From Forficula auricularia (lineage: Eukaryota > Arthropoda > Insecta > Dermaptera > Forficulidae): a DNA stretch of 64,000 nucleotides. Positions 1-11,984 of this stretch are shown here, piece after piece. The stretch's first letter is position 1. Each line of letters opens with the position of its first letter. The stretch is taken from contig JALMQS010000828.1 of assembly GCA_024734495.1 (NCBI GenBank), positions 4,141,101 through 4,205,100 on the forward strand, given 5' to 3'. The notes under the pieces are model-generated. The model made no database searches. It had not been told where the DNA came from and worked only from the letters and a program-made list of their open reading frames with translations. Both the position numbers and the translations under genes were made by a program.

Positions 1-390
1 TTTTAATCGACGTTAGGCATCACAAATAAGAGTTATATGAGTTTGCGAAGGTTTCTGGCTAGTGCTAAATTTTTGAGTGCCTAAGAATCAGGAAATTTTT
101 CAGATTTTCGCTTATAACTTAAATACCATGTGTCCTATAGAAAATTTTACTCTCACCAAAATGAAACAGCGCAAAATTTCACGTCGAATAATGTACTTAA
201 AGGTTAAAATCTGTTCAGCCACAATTGATTGTCAAAGATAGTGAAATTTTCTGTAGGTCACATGGTTTTTGAATTATAAGCGAAAATCTGAAAAAAGTCC
301 AAACTTTTCGTGGTTTTTAGGCCATCAAAAATGTAACACCAGCCAGAAACGGTCGCAAACTTATATGGGAGGCCTAATGTCGATTTTAAT
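1..390. repeat. Foldback repeat, cut by the window start
   Basis: The first ~157 bases are an imperfect inverted copy of about 230-390. The arms share the blocks TTTTCGCTTATAA, CCATGTG and AGTTTGCGA, with a spacer of about 70 bases. The left arm is still pairing at base 1, so the repeat probably continues upstream. The arm wording (GTTTGCGA, AAAACCACGAAA, TTTTCGCTTATAACT) also recurs in the arms of the hAT element at 8.1-10.2 kb, which suggests a shared family. No protein is recognised; the reading frame at 269-547 is a by-product. Confidence 0.7.
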
Positions 391-1465
391 TATTTCCAGC
401 TTGTGCATATTTTTGGCCAGCGCGGCCTTTTTTCGGTCTAATTTGCCTGGGTTAAACATACAGAGGAACCACGTTCAATTAAAACATATATTATTTTCTT
501 GGGATTTCCTCTCTATAAATTATAATTTTCAATTTTCAACTGTGTGAAGTTTCTCTGCTATTCTTACGCATGTGGGAAATAGTTTTTTCCACATCACTAA
601 TTTGGAATGCGAATCTGGCACTCGGGTTCGGTCACCGAGATGACGATAACATCATTCGGCCCCTAAGAATCTTTCTAATTTAAAGGAAATATTTATACAA
701 CTGTTTTGACATATTCGTAAATACCTTTGAATCATAGGACCTTCCAAAAACCACCTGAAAATCAACAGTTGGTGGCGGCGTGGGATTTGGTTCTCTTTAT
801 CTTACTAAATAGGGATTCATTTGATTTAATCTTGTTGAAGCAATCTAAAGAAGATCCTTTCAATATACTCGAAAGAAAACGCCGAGAACTTAGTGAATCA
901 GAAATGTTGATCGTGTTGATCAAAGTTAAGAATTTTCTGTTTCCTTTCCAAGCAGTTTGCCCTGTAAACAGCTCCTTTCATCTTGTCTCTACCTCACTGA
1001 GTTTTTGCACTTTGTATTTTTATATACTCTCTAATAAAAACCACGAGAGGAAGTGAATATTATTTTAGTATTTAGATTGAAAATACAAATATTATTTTAA
1101 CAAATATTGAACTTGATTATCTTCTCATAGAGTCAACATGATAAAAAGTTAATTTTGAACATATGCACCTTTCTCGACCTGATTGATCTGGAAAGTTTTA
1201 GAGGTTTGTCCACTAAATAAAAATCTGTGAAATGAGATGCTATTGAAAAATACAGAATCGTATTTGGACCATACGACACGATAGACATTTTAAGAAACTG
1301 TATTTAACTATAAAACACTGATCTTCCCGATACCTATAATTAAATCGCATTAAGAATGATAATTTACAATAAATGCCTTCAAAATTGATAATCTTTTGAT
1401 TTTTTCCAATGGCTATTAATATATTACAAATTTAATGAAATCATGATAATAGTATAAATATATAT
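391..1465. other. No recognisable gene
   Basis: A+T-rich unique-looking sequence. A frame at 727-1056 (109 residues, AAA- and TTT-rich codons, no family signature) has no recognisable domain and is not called a gene. Confidence 0.5.
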
Positions 1466-2294
1466 CAGTGGCTTGTGGTCCATGGATATTGTGGATGCGG
1501 TGCATCCCTAAAATTTCAAAAATTTAGAGTATTTTCATAAATATATAAGGCCGACTTTAAAATTTCACGTGGATCCTTAAATTTTTAAATTATTATCCGT
1601 TATTTCAAATATTTTTATAAAAAACATTTTTTGTTTTGAAAAGTTGTTTTGAAGAATTGATTTTCGAAATGAAATAAAATTGTTGCGTAGTTTCAAGGGA
1701 AAATTAAAATGAATGATTTTCCGAAAAGGGTGCTGATAGGTTTGAAGTCCCTGCCTGGTATATCTTCCAGTTCAATCATGTCAAAGACAAGTCCAGACCA
1801 GTTTTAGTCGAATAAAAATTGTTCTTGCTGACTATTAAAATAGTAATAATTCAAAAAAGGAATAAATAAAGAGGATTCGAGAATTGTTAGACTAATCCAT
1901 TTCTAAGAACTCTCAATATATAAGATCGGAAATAACTAAGAGTGTTATAGCCAAGTCATGGCAATAGAATTAGGAGAAATTTAAGATTTTCTTATAGAAC
2001 AGGCTGATTCATTGTGCAAGATTGTCGATTTCCAACTCAGGGACTGTGGAGTTTAAGTCACAAGATTTAATTTCTGACTCTTACCCTTACTCACACAAAT
2101 CAGTATCCGTTTGGGGCGAAGGTCCCAAAATATTTTTAAAAAATCTAATGTTAAATTTGAAAAATAACGAAAACGATGCCGTTCGTATTCGATGAAATTT
2201 TCAAAAAAAAGCAAAGATTAAAATAAAATTTAAAAAAATGAAGGGTACTTTTTTGGACATCATCCCCTGGTTGAAAAGTCACCAACCGCCACTG
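1466..2294. mobile_element. Non-autonomous hAT-like element, copy 1
   Basis: The left end CAGTGGCTTGTGG and the right end CCAACCGCCACTG form short imperfect inverted termini of hAT type. The flanking eight bases are ATATATAT on the left and ATATATTA on the right, six of eight matching, as expected for a decayed 8-bp target duplication in A+T-rich DNA. The body from about 1660 onwards is repeated in the same orientation near 59745-60382. No transposase frame is present. Confidence 0.6.
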
Positions 2295-2734
2295 ATATAT
2301 TATAACAAAAAGCGTTTCATTTTTATTTAAAAATTTAATAATGAACTTTAACAACATTAAGGGTAAAACGATTTTTGAATATTTTTTTTCCTAAATAAAT
2401 CCAATTTATCAACATACAATATGGTTATTTCATTCTAAATCTATACCTACTGCTACTATATACATATATAATACCGACACATACGCTTCATTTCGTTAAA
2501 AAAACAGATAAATTCTTCAAATTCGCTTTATAATGATTTTTTTTAACTATAGACATATTATGTTCGATTAACTAAAAAGGAACTTTTTAAAATAAATCAA
2601 CATGTGTGGGCACCACACGACTTTCTTGTTTGAAATCATTATACCAATTTTCTTCACTCAAATTACTTCAATTTGGGTTTCAACCAAGCCATTTTGAGAA
2701 AATCGATAAAAGACGAAATTGCAAAATACCAAAA
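2295..2734. other. No recognisable gene
   Basis: A+T-rich sequence with a short TA/CATA-rich tract near 2460-2475. No coding or RNA signal seen. Confidence 0.5.
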
Positions 2735-2960
2735 ATCTTCAAGTGAACATCAACTTCCGGTTCTTCGATCTCAGCCAAAATCTAGATAGCTTATAACTTT
2801 CAAATCCCAAAGCTCTGCGACTTACCGTATAGACGAGAAATGAATGATTAAAATATTTATTTTGCGACACTCCTAATTTACATCTTTTTTCCTTTATTTC
2901 AATTTGATTATTTATACACAACTACTACTGTTCGATTAACTAAAAAGGAACCTTTTTAAA
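2735..2960. repeat. Dispersed repeat, copy 1
   Basis: Shares long blocks with 13892-14075 and 14285-14510, for example GCTCTGCGACTTACCG, GATTAAAATATTTATTTT and CGACACTCCTAATTTACA. The function and class of the repeat are unknown; no coding frame is conserved between the copies. Confidence 0.65.
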
Positions 2961-3325
2961 TAAATAAACTGTTTTCTCTTAGTACTTTGGTTGGGAGGAT
3001 TAGTTTGCCTGGAAAATACAGGATATGCATTCAAATAGGACGCTCTAAGTAATTGGTTGCATCCGCAGGCGTTCTACATTAACATGGAGGATAGAGATAG
3101 AAGGCCTTAAAGTGACAGGACCCTGGCAGGCGATCACAATACTTCTCATTATATCCTAAATCATTACATGATATAGAAAATATATGTGGAAAAAAATATT
3201 AAACCTTTGGTCCTTACTTTGGTGACTTTCGGATTTTTTATGAGCCTTTCCATTCTATATTGTTCTAAATGCTGAAATATAAGTTGTGCAAAGCTAAATA
3301 TTTTAATATTACCTGGGTCCCACAG
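2961..3325. other. No recognisable gene
   Basis: Nothing recognised beyond ordinary A+T-rich sequence. Confidence 0.5.
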
Positions 3326-3675
3326 CTATTGAACTTTTAAATGGAAAATACGTGTATTTTTCACTATAATGATTCACAATATTTTCGCACATTTAAAACA
3401 TATTTATCTGGGCTTACCGGTTCATGATCTCATTTATCACCCTTCAAAATGAGCAGAAGAACATACATTTGAGACTAGGCAAATTTTAACAAAACTTGAT
3501 AAATGGAAACCGCTTTTATATTGCAAAATAGACATTCTTCTCCTCATTGTTAAGGGTAATAATGTCACATATTCTCTTTGGAAATACGAGTTTCTAATCG
3601 TTTTATTAAAATGTTCTAAACAAAATTGAATTGTTATAGTGAAAAGATACACGTATATTCCATTTAAAATTTCAA
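3326..3675. repeat. Small inverted repeat, MITE-like
   Basis: 3326-3383 pairs with 3620-3675: both arms carry AATGGAA-ATACGTGTAT followed by CACTATAA. The spacer is about 235 bases. No target duplication could be fixed by eye. The minus-strand frame 3437-3652 lies in the spacer and arm and is not a gene. Confidence 0.55.
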
Positions 3676-4335
3676 TTGCAAGTGTTAATATTGAAACAGT
3701 GAGCTAAAACTTTGCATACCTTATTTTTTCGACATTTAGAAGAAAATAGAAGCAGGGGAGACCCTATCAAAATCCAAAAGTTGCCAAAATAACTACCAAC
3801 ATAATATATAGCAATAAATAATAAATAATTTCTTCCAAAAATGTATTCTCATTTATACAAGTTGAATTTAAGATACTGTATATGAAGCTTCCCAAGACGA
3901 AAAAATTAACTTTTTCGACAGAAATATACTTCTTTGGGAATAGTTCGAAATCTGCACTGTTTCAAGTTTCTTTGCTGTATAGTCGCCTGGCATACTTTTT
4001 TAGGTTGGGTTTTTAAAATGACGGTTCAAAATGGTTCCAAAGTGGTTGTTTTAAAGTGATTTCTGTAGCTATGGGCGTACAGAAGTAGATTAACTTAAAA
4101 TTATGGAAAATTCCACAAATCTGCACATTTTCTACTTTTCAACGACAAATAAGAATAAATTTGATATCTCAAGTATTTTGGAAGATATAAGGTACGAAAC
4201 TCTCGATATGCGATTCCAATCCCTAAAAGCCGAGTTTTTTATTTTTTAATTAATAATATAACCTGCACAGTTCTGACAATATTATTTAATATACTCACTT
4301 CATTTTTAATATAGTATTAGTAGAGGCAAAGCTGG
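3676..4335. other. No recognisable gene
   Basis: A+T-rich; no domain, RNA or repeat signal recognised. Confidence 0.45.
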
Positions 4336-5092
4336 TATTATGGGATAGTGGTTGAAATATGGGCCACCTTAATATCTGACAAAGAAGTCTGGGCATGCTT
4401 GCGGAAAACACGTTAACTTTTAGTAATAGCTTGTCTAAAAGTAGCAAGGATGCGCTAGCACAGTCATTTATGGAGAAAATTAATGGTGAATCAGTTGGTG
4501 TTTTTGATTGTTATAAAAGATTGGAATGTAACGATTTTCAGCTATATTAGAATTACTTCTTATGCTTAAATAGTTGTTAATTTGATAACTACGTATTGTA
4601 TAAATATCGCGCAATTGATTCCTCCGCAAATTAAATAATTATAAGTGGTTTTTAACGTATGGTGATTCTTTACTTTCCAAGATGGCCGAGGTGGGAATAT
4701 GGGCTATCACTTTGGTTGTTATATGGGCTACCCAACTGGACTAGCCCATATTACAACCTCTACAATACCTATGTGGTTTTCTGTTTTAGATGCCTCGTAA
4801 GGTACTGAATCCACGTAAGAAAAATAAATCATGCAATGTTGGAATCAGGATGACATGATATCTGCGATTAAAGCTGTTTCAGAAAAGAAAATGTGGTTTT
4901 TAAAAGCTTTTAAGTAATTTTCTGTACCACGAACAAAGACAAAGTGCAAAGACTAGACTAATTTTATAAAGGGTTTTCTTTTTCCACTGACTAAACGGAC
5001 TAGAAATTTTTCTTTTTTTTTTGTTAGACATAATTTTCACTGCTCAGTATTATCTTTTATTGGATAGCCCATATTACTATCACAATTTTATT
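4336..5092 (+). mobile_element. Deleted pogo/Tigger-like transposon
   Basis: Imperfect inverted ends: GATAGTGGTTGAAATATGGGC at about 4342 and its counterpart GCCCATATTACTATCAC near 5069-5085. The ATATGGGC word recurs inside (4690-4750). It contains the start of a pogo-type transposase (next entry) but no catalytic domain, so it is an internally deleted copy. Confidence 0.5.
4789..4945 (+). pseudogene. N-terminus of a pogo-type transposase (HTH_psq), broken
   Basis: The frame from ATG at 4789 begins MPRKVLNPRKKNKS, preceded by GTTTTAG, a plausible splice acceptor. After a one-base frame change it continues WNQDDMISAIKAV and then FSVPRT. This is the layout of the pipsqueak-type helix-turn-helix that opens pogo/Tigger/jerky-like transposases (established for that family). 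An in-frame stop follows AFK, and no DDE domain is found before the right end of the element. In intact relatives this domain binds the transposon ends. Assignment rests on the N-terminal motif only. Confidence 0.55.
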
Positions 5093-5404
5093 TAATTGAA
5101 ATTTTTTTCCCAGAGTAGCAGAGTTGTTTCTTTTCATGGACAATTTTATTTTTTGAAAATATGTAACTTTTGTAAAAAATATTACTATTGTATGAAAATA
5201 ATTTAAAGTAAAAATTATATGTTTTATTTATTTAAAACATTATATAATTCATTTATTTAAGTTTCCAGGACATTTCAATCATAATAAAAGTATTTATAGT
5301 GAAAAAATAAAATAGTAGTCTATAATACCACATTTGCGACCCGTAAGCAGAGATATCTATACATCCACCCTTCTATTGAAATTTTTTTAGATTTTCTTGG
5401 GTAA
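5093..5404. other. No recognisable gene
   Basis: A+T-rich sequence with nothing recognised. Confidence 0.45.
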
Positions 5405-5470
5405 TGAAAGGTCTTTCGAGATCCATAGAGGCTGCGTCTTCTTGGAGAGCCCGTTCTTGCATTCGACAAC
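5405..5470 (+). mobile_element. LINE 3' untranslated relic
   Basis: GTCTTTCGAGATCCATAG and the words around it are shared with 29452-29508, where they follow the end of a LINE reading frame. Only the 3' tail is left here. Confidence 0.5.
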
Positions 5471-6080
5471 AAAGAAGGTTGAGAACTCTTGCGAATTCAT
5501 ATTATAAACCATAAACAACTGGATCGGAAGAGAGAAAATGATTTTCTTTAAAGCTTAAAGTTCAGTCGTCGCTAAATAAATATGGTCTTGTCAGTTGTCA
5601 CTCTGAAAAAGAATGAATTACTTGATTGAAAAGCATGAGAGTAAAAAATAAATATATTATAATTTACTCCACCACCTCTTTAGAAAAGATCTTGAATGTT
5701 CAATGAGAATTCAACTTTTTTTCCAGACTTGACGTGTATTTTTTATTATATTTCATTTTTTTTTTTTCATAGATCATCCCTTAGCACCGAGTAAGGCTTC
5801 TCCGTTGGGGATTTTGCTTGTTTGTATATTTCAGCAGGCCTCGTTTGAAACCCAATGCAAACATCTACAACATATTCGCTCGCCTTTGTTGCCTTGACTT
5901 TTCAAAAGGATTCCCGAACATTTATTACGAAACAAACTTGAACTTATTTTATTTGCTCGTTATAAGCAAAAAAAAAATAATGACAAATTACTTATATTAT
6001 AATTCACTTATCGGCAAAAATTAATCAAAAATTTGTAAACGTAAACCTAACAATAGATTCCAGTAGAGTTTTATACGTTG
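5471..6080. other. No recognisable gene
   Basis: Contains a 68-residue plus frame at 5818-6024 without any family signature. Nothing else seen. Confidence 0.45.
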
Positions 6081-6590
6081 ATTATCATGCAATTTCCAGA
6101 TTTTTTACAACACATCAGAGTTTTGAGATATTATCGGTCAAAATGATGAAAAAGGCCATTTTGACCTATTTTCAAGTCACATTAGATATTAAACAGCAAT
6201 ATTTGAAATCAAAATATTTTATTGACGTAATAAAAAACAGCTTCCTCTTTGATTTTAAAATTACCACTTGTTTTTAGCTTAATCAGAACTCGAGTTATAA
6301 CTAAAACTAAAGCTTCGTGATTATAAAGGATAAAAAACATAGATAAATATATGGTCTTAGTTTTTTAGTTCTAACTCGAGTTCTAATTGAGCAAAAAACA
6401 AGTGGTAATTTGAAAATCAAAGAGGAAGCTGTTTTTTATTACGTCAATTAAATATTTTGATTGCAAATATTGCTGTTTAATATCTAATAGGACTCGAAAA
6501 TAGTTCAATATGGCCTTTTTCGTCACTTTGACCGATAATATCTCAAAACTCTGACCTGTTGTAAAAAATCGGGAAATTGCATAAAAATCC
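6081..6590. repeat. Foldback element, ~230-bp arms
   Basis: 6081-6312 is an inverted copy of 6354-6590 with a 41-base spacer. Shared blocks include ATGCAATTTCC, CAGAGTTTTGAGATATTATCGGTCAAA, CAGCTTCCTCTTTGATTTT and CCACTTGTTTTT. The arms differ at scattered single positions, so this is not a very recent event. The minus-strand frame 6383-6592 lies in one arm. No transposase or target duplication was identified. Confidence 0.8.
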
Positions 6591-8089
6591 AAAAAATAAA
6601 CGCAAGAATTAAAGTCAAAACAATTAAGAAGTCCTCTAGAACTTTTTTTTTAAACCGACTCTGAAAGAATCATTTATGTGCTCATAAGAATTGAAGAGTT
6701 CCGTTATTTTGTCATTGATCATATCATCAATACTTGGCCAAATTAATATGGCACCCTAAGGTAGGTACCTCATTTCCAATAAAAAAACAATCATCTAAAA
6801 CGGTCAATGTGGTAAAAAATTATCCCTGAACATAGATAAAAAAAATCTTCCTTTTTTTCGTAAGTCAGTTAATAAGTTATCAGGTCATTTTGCAGATATG
6901 AGTTATATGTTTAATCTATTTCTCTTCTTTTTTCACGATGAGGGGCCCAATCCAGGTATTCGAATTGACAAATCTCCAAATATTGTAGAAAATTTTATGT
7001 AATATGAATGTGAATTTGTAAGTATATTTTGTGTTCCCTTTACACAAAAATCTGTAAAAATGTTGCATTTTTTAGTACTACTGAAGAAGATCGACAACTG
7101 GTCACCGAAACTGTCTAGTTCATTGATTAAACAAAGAATAATAATTAATATAAATTATTGAATTTATTTCTTGAGTGTGATAAATAAAACCCTTAATGTT
7201 GAAAAGTATAAATAATAATTAAATAACACACCAATATTTATTTTAAGTTGAGTGTTTGATAATATAATAATCTCAAATAAATTTTGTTATATTATCTGTA
7301 AATAGAAATACAAATAATAAAACAATCAACTATAAATTGAATTTTATTGAATGTTGGTTCAAATATTTCATTTATGATTTCCATAAATATTATTTTCTGA
7401 CTAATCAAAATCAATTCATTGAGAGAAGCAAAGGAAAATGAGAAATTATCAAATTGATTTGTCCGTTTCATTGAATAGTTTTGATTTCAATCATGAATTG
7501 AAATTTAAATAATTAATTAGCTAATTCATTAGTTTTGTATACAATTTTTCGAAAAATATATATTTTCTGAAGTGAACACTCATTTGTACTTTAAAAACAG
7601 CCGTTCTTATAAATCTTAAACTATTCGCTGTGTAATTTGTTTGATGAAGTCAGTCGCAGATTTAACTGAGGCGCAATGCAATTTTGAAGCCTCTACTAAA
7701 TAATTTCGGTACAATTACAGTTGACTTCTTACTAAAAAAATTTGGAACTAATATATATATATATTTCATTCATGCATGGGATGCAAACCCCTCCTCTGAT
7801 GCAATTTCTCAACAGTTCATTAAAATTTATTCAGGAATTACATTAAAATCCTAATCAGAATTATAAACAATAGAATTTTTGGCAAATTTTAAATAAAATA
7901 GAATTGGAATCGATTCTAAAATAAGAGAGAATTTTTTTTAATAACTTTGTTGACAATCAACAACTAATAAACATATTAATTAAACAATAAAATGTGAATT
8001 TCAAAACTGAGACAAATTTTGGACACTGAACATATGGTATTTGAATTCAATTTTATCATATTTTAACTGAAAAACCAGTTGATTTAGAC
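6591..8089. other. No recognisable gene
   Basis: A+T-rich. 6925-6960 weakly resembles the LINE tail word TTTTCACGATGGAGGGGCC seen at 33.74, 38.93 and 58.06 kb. A short TA run sits at 7751-7764. No gene seen. Confidence 0.45.
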
Positions 8090-10150
8090 CAGTTGTTCCC
8101 AACCTTTTGTGGCCCTTTCTGGAGGTTGACTAACACCTATCGCCCCCTTTTCATTTTCAGAGTATACCTAATTTTATTTTGAAGTAAAGTGTAAATAATA
8201 AAGCAATTGTATTATTTTAAACAATTTTATTACCGTATATAAAAACAACCAAAGCAGTTTTATCCAGTCACTCTTAAATAAAATAGAAAAAAATTAAAAT
8301 GTACGTTTCTTACAGATTTTTTTTAAGAACAAATAAGTGAAATAATTAACTAAGATCATTGACGGACATTTAAAAAACAAGAGTACATATTTTCATTTTT
8401 AAATTGGAATCTGGAAAAAATAAGAAAATTGACAATTAGCCCAGTAAATAGAGGATTCAAAATGTGGTTCAGCTGGAAAATATTTTTTCTAGGATCGTTT
8501 GGTATGGTGTGGGTATGCGAAATCTCAGTTTGCGACCTCTAAAGTGTGGGGGACAACTTTTGGTGGCCGAAAAACCACGAAATTCTCGGACTTTTTCCAG
8601 TTTCTCGCTTATAACTCAAAAACGGTCCATATTTTGTAAATAATTGTTCTATAGTAAATTAAAGAGGATAAAATTTGGCGCCGAGCAAAAAAATATGCGA
8701 AATTGGTAGAGTAGTTCAATTTTTTATATGGATTCAAAAAATTGCCCTCCGAATCACTTTTGAATACATATCCCCAAAACTCGGACTTTTTTCGATTTTT
8801 TCCCATTTTGACCATAAAGGAGTACGTTTTCGACAAAGACCACTCTATATACTTTTAAATTAGATTAACTTTTCTGCAATTGAAACAAAGTTTCATCTTA
8901 ATTGGATAATGGTAACCCATGCCGCAATGAGGTTGATGTTTTGAAAAACTGTAATTTTTTGCAAAAAAAATCGCAGTTTTTCTTCATAAAATGAAAACCA
9001 CTCATCCTAGAAATTTGATTTCTGTCTCATTCTCTAAGAAATTTTGATGACTTTGAACGTTTACTTGGAGAACTTTTAAGATTTTTCTTAGATTTATAGA
9101 TATCCAGCATTTCCATTACGCTTTTCAGGATTCGGATCATATACTGTACGGAAAATGTAGTATATCTATAAATCTAAGAGTTATATAAAAAAGTAGTCAA
9201 AGTAACCGTTTAAGTAAATAAAAATTCCTGAAAAATGAGAGAGAAATTAAGTTTCTAGGATGAGTGGTTTTCATTTTACAAAGGAAAAACTGAAATTTTT
9301 TGACACAATGGATAATTTCCTGTCAAGTGGTCCAAGTAAACGTTCAAGTAACAAAATTTCCTAGACAATGAGATAGGAATCAAGTTTCTAGGATGAGTGG
9401 TTTTCATTTTATGAAGGAAAAACTACAATTTTTGCAAAAAATTGCATTTTTTAAAAAACTTCAACCTCATTGTGGCATGGATTACCATTATCCAATTAAG
9501 ATGAAACTGTGTTTAAATTGCAGCAAATTTAATCTAGTTTAAACATGTATAGAGTAGTATTTATCGAAAATGTGCTCCTTCATGGTCAAAATGGGAAAAA
9601 TCGAAAATAGTGATAGTTTTTGCGATATTCAAAAGTGATCTCAGGTCTGTTTTTGAATCCCCATTAAAAATCGAACTACTGGACCAATTTTGGATATTTT
9701 TTAATCGACGGGAAATTTTGACCTCTTTAATTTACTATAGGACGGTTATTTGCAAAATATGAACTGTTTTCTAGTTATAAGCGTGAAACTGGAAAAAGTC
9801 CGAAAATTTCGAAGTTTTTTGGACAACAAAAGTTGTCCCCCACATTTTCGAGGTCGGAAACTTAGATATCGCATACCTACACCATACCTAAAAAAATCTT
9901 TTCCCGCAATTAATGTAAGCTGAAACCCCTTTATTTACTGGGCTAAGTTAAAGTTTGAAAAAATAAATGAAAGTTTGAAAACTTTGTTATTGTTTTATTT
10001 TACCCGGCAACTTCTATTGTACAGTACTATTTTAATTTCCCTTCCTTAGAATACTCATCGCCCCCCAATCGCCCACCATTTATTTATTGCACCTCTGATG
10101 ACCCAAATCGCCCACTTGGGGGGCAATCGCCCCCAGGTTGGGAACCACTG
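8090..10150. mobile_element. Non-autonomous hAT element with long inverted arms
   Basis: Ends are CAGTTGTTCCCAACC and GGTTGGGAACCACTG, typical hAT termini, flanked on both sides by an exact 8-bp duplication ATTTAGAC (8082-8089 and 10151-10158). Inside, about 8436-9010 is an inverted copy of about 9380-9945. A third partial copy lies at 9239-9300, and a smaller palindrome around 9060-9190 shares TAGATTTATAGATAT. No transposase frame is present; the frames at 8609-8863 are products of the arms. Mobilisation would have to come from an hAT transposase elsewhere. Confidence 0.85.
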
Positions 10151-10925
10151 ATTTAGACCCAGAAGGTCTATAAACATAAAGAAATGAGGAAATAAGATAT
10201 TTTTTCAACGATTACTTTACTTTCTCATGAATAACGAATATAGTAAAGCAAAAAATAAATTTAACAAAAAATTTAAAAAATCTCATTTAATAAATTGGAA
10301 ATTACGAAAGTAGATTGTTCTCTTCTGTTGTGGAGAGAACAAAAAACCAACAGCCTTTGGGAATTAAAAAAGAAAAAATAGGACCACAGCGACATAATTC
10401 TCAAAGAAAACATTCATTTATAGTATTAGGTACATATTATAAATATTTTTTCAGATACAATGAACAAAATTGCAAAGGGCGATTTTTTTTGTAAATTTTA
10501 TTAAGGAAGATATTCAAATGAATAGAATCCAATCGAAAGATCTTTTGTTCTTTTGATAACAATATAACTATTATGCATTATTTATTGACCATCTGTTCAT
10601 GAAACAGGTTTGTTTTACATATTCTAAGGCATTTATTAGTCAGAACTTTATATTCTAGGTTATGATTCTGTAAATCATGATATAGATGAACAGCGATTGA
10701 ATTTTCAATAGGGAAAAATTTCCAGTTAGGTAAATAAATAGGAGGATAAGAATCATTGACACTGATAACCCGGACAATCGCATACGAGCAAAGTTTTATT
10801 TTAATAGGCGATCCCTTTAAACTATCGAACGCTAACTTGGGATTAAAGAGAATGAATCCCATTGAACTGGTGAAAATCTTCTTTATTTGAGACCAAAATC
10901 ATCCAATCGTTAGATATGTGACAAC
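10151..10925. other. No recognisable gene
   Basis: A 94-residue minus frame at 10578-10862 shows no family signature. Nothing else recognised. Confidence 0.4.
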
Positions 10926-11324
10926 CGAGGGGTGAACCGCGGACTAATATGCTGTACACCTACCTCTACTTGTACTTCCAAATATTTCCAAATACTTCCA
11001 AATATTTCCAAATAATTCCAAATATTTCCAAGTACTTCCAAATATTACCAGTACTTCCAAATATTCCCAAATACTTTTAAATCGAGGGGTGAACCGCGAT
11101 TGGAATTAGGTGTACACCGTCTTTGGAATTATTTGGAATTACTTTAGAATTCATTAGATAATCTATTGTCATCTATTGTCTTCTACTTGGAAATGAAAGT
11201 GGAAGTGGAAGTAGGTGTACACGATTTTAGGTCGCGGTTCACCCCTCGTTTCAAATATTTTCAAGTACTTCCAAAATACTTCCAAAGAGGTGTAAACCTA
11301 CTTCCAATCGTGGATCACCCCTCG
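10926..11324. mobile_element. hAT-type MITE, larger form (host of a nested copy)
   Basis: Ends CGAGGGGTGAACCGCG and GGATCACCCCTCG, flanked by GTGACAAC (10918-10925) and GTGGCAAC (11325-11332), seven of eight matching. The interior carries a run of short repeats around the word ACTTCCAAATATTTCC (10975-11080). A related smaller MITE has inserted at 11083-11248. Confidence 0.8.
11083..11248. mobile_element. 166-bp hAT-type MITE, nested copy
   Basis: Inverted ends CGAGGGGTGAACCGCGA and TCGCGGTTCACCCCTCG are perfect over 17 bases. Flanks are TTTTAAAT and TTTCAAAT, a seven-of-eight target duplication within the larger relative. Other copies lie at 19304-19468 and, inverted, at 33091-33246. The frame at 11166-11357 is a by-product. 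Confidence 0.85.
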
Positions 11325-11984
11325 GTGGCAACCATCAATAATCAGAATGGAAAATAGCTTCAATTCATCAGCTTAAAGTCAAAATAACCTCCAGATAAGA
11401 GTAACCTGAGATGGATAAGCTGATCTTTAACAAAATTAGCGTATTGATTAGACCATGGGTGTCCAGCCTTTTGGCTTACACGGACCACATTTGAATGAAA
11501 AAATTGTCCCGGGGAATAAAATATAATAATTCTACCAATTTTGTTGATTAAAAAAGATAGTTGATAATGATAAAAAAAAAATTATTGATTGTTAAAATAA
11601 ATACAAATCTTTTTTATAAAACAATCTTTAAACGTTTAATCAAACCCAAAAATTTCGAGAGAATTTCTCCCTTTCTAAATGGAAAATTTTCAACTAAGGC
11701 TAGCTAATAAATATGTGTTTATTAATTGAAATTTTATTATTCCATCGGTCCATTTTATAATTATATATTTTTACTCTTCAATCAAATATAAAAAATAATC
11801 ATGAAAAATATTACAGTCATTCAAAAAATGTATATATTGGTATATATAATCAGAAAACGTTTTCAGATAAAAAGCTAAAATTTGGTGCATTGTAATGAAA
11901 AATACATAGTTGCCATTTTCAGCTCATTAACTAAAACCTTTCAAAATTGGCATTTTGTACCCTCAGGAAACGTTTTCAGGTAAA
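11325..11984. other. Intergenic, with a hAT-like end at ~11457
   Basis: ATGGGTGTCCAGCCTTTTGG at about 11457 resembles a hAT terminus of the GGGTGTCCAA type, but no partner end or target duplication was found. The rest is A+T-rich sequence with nothing recognised. Confidence 0.35.
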
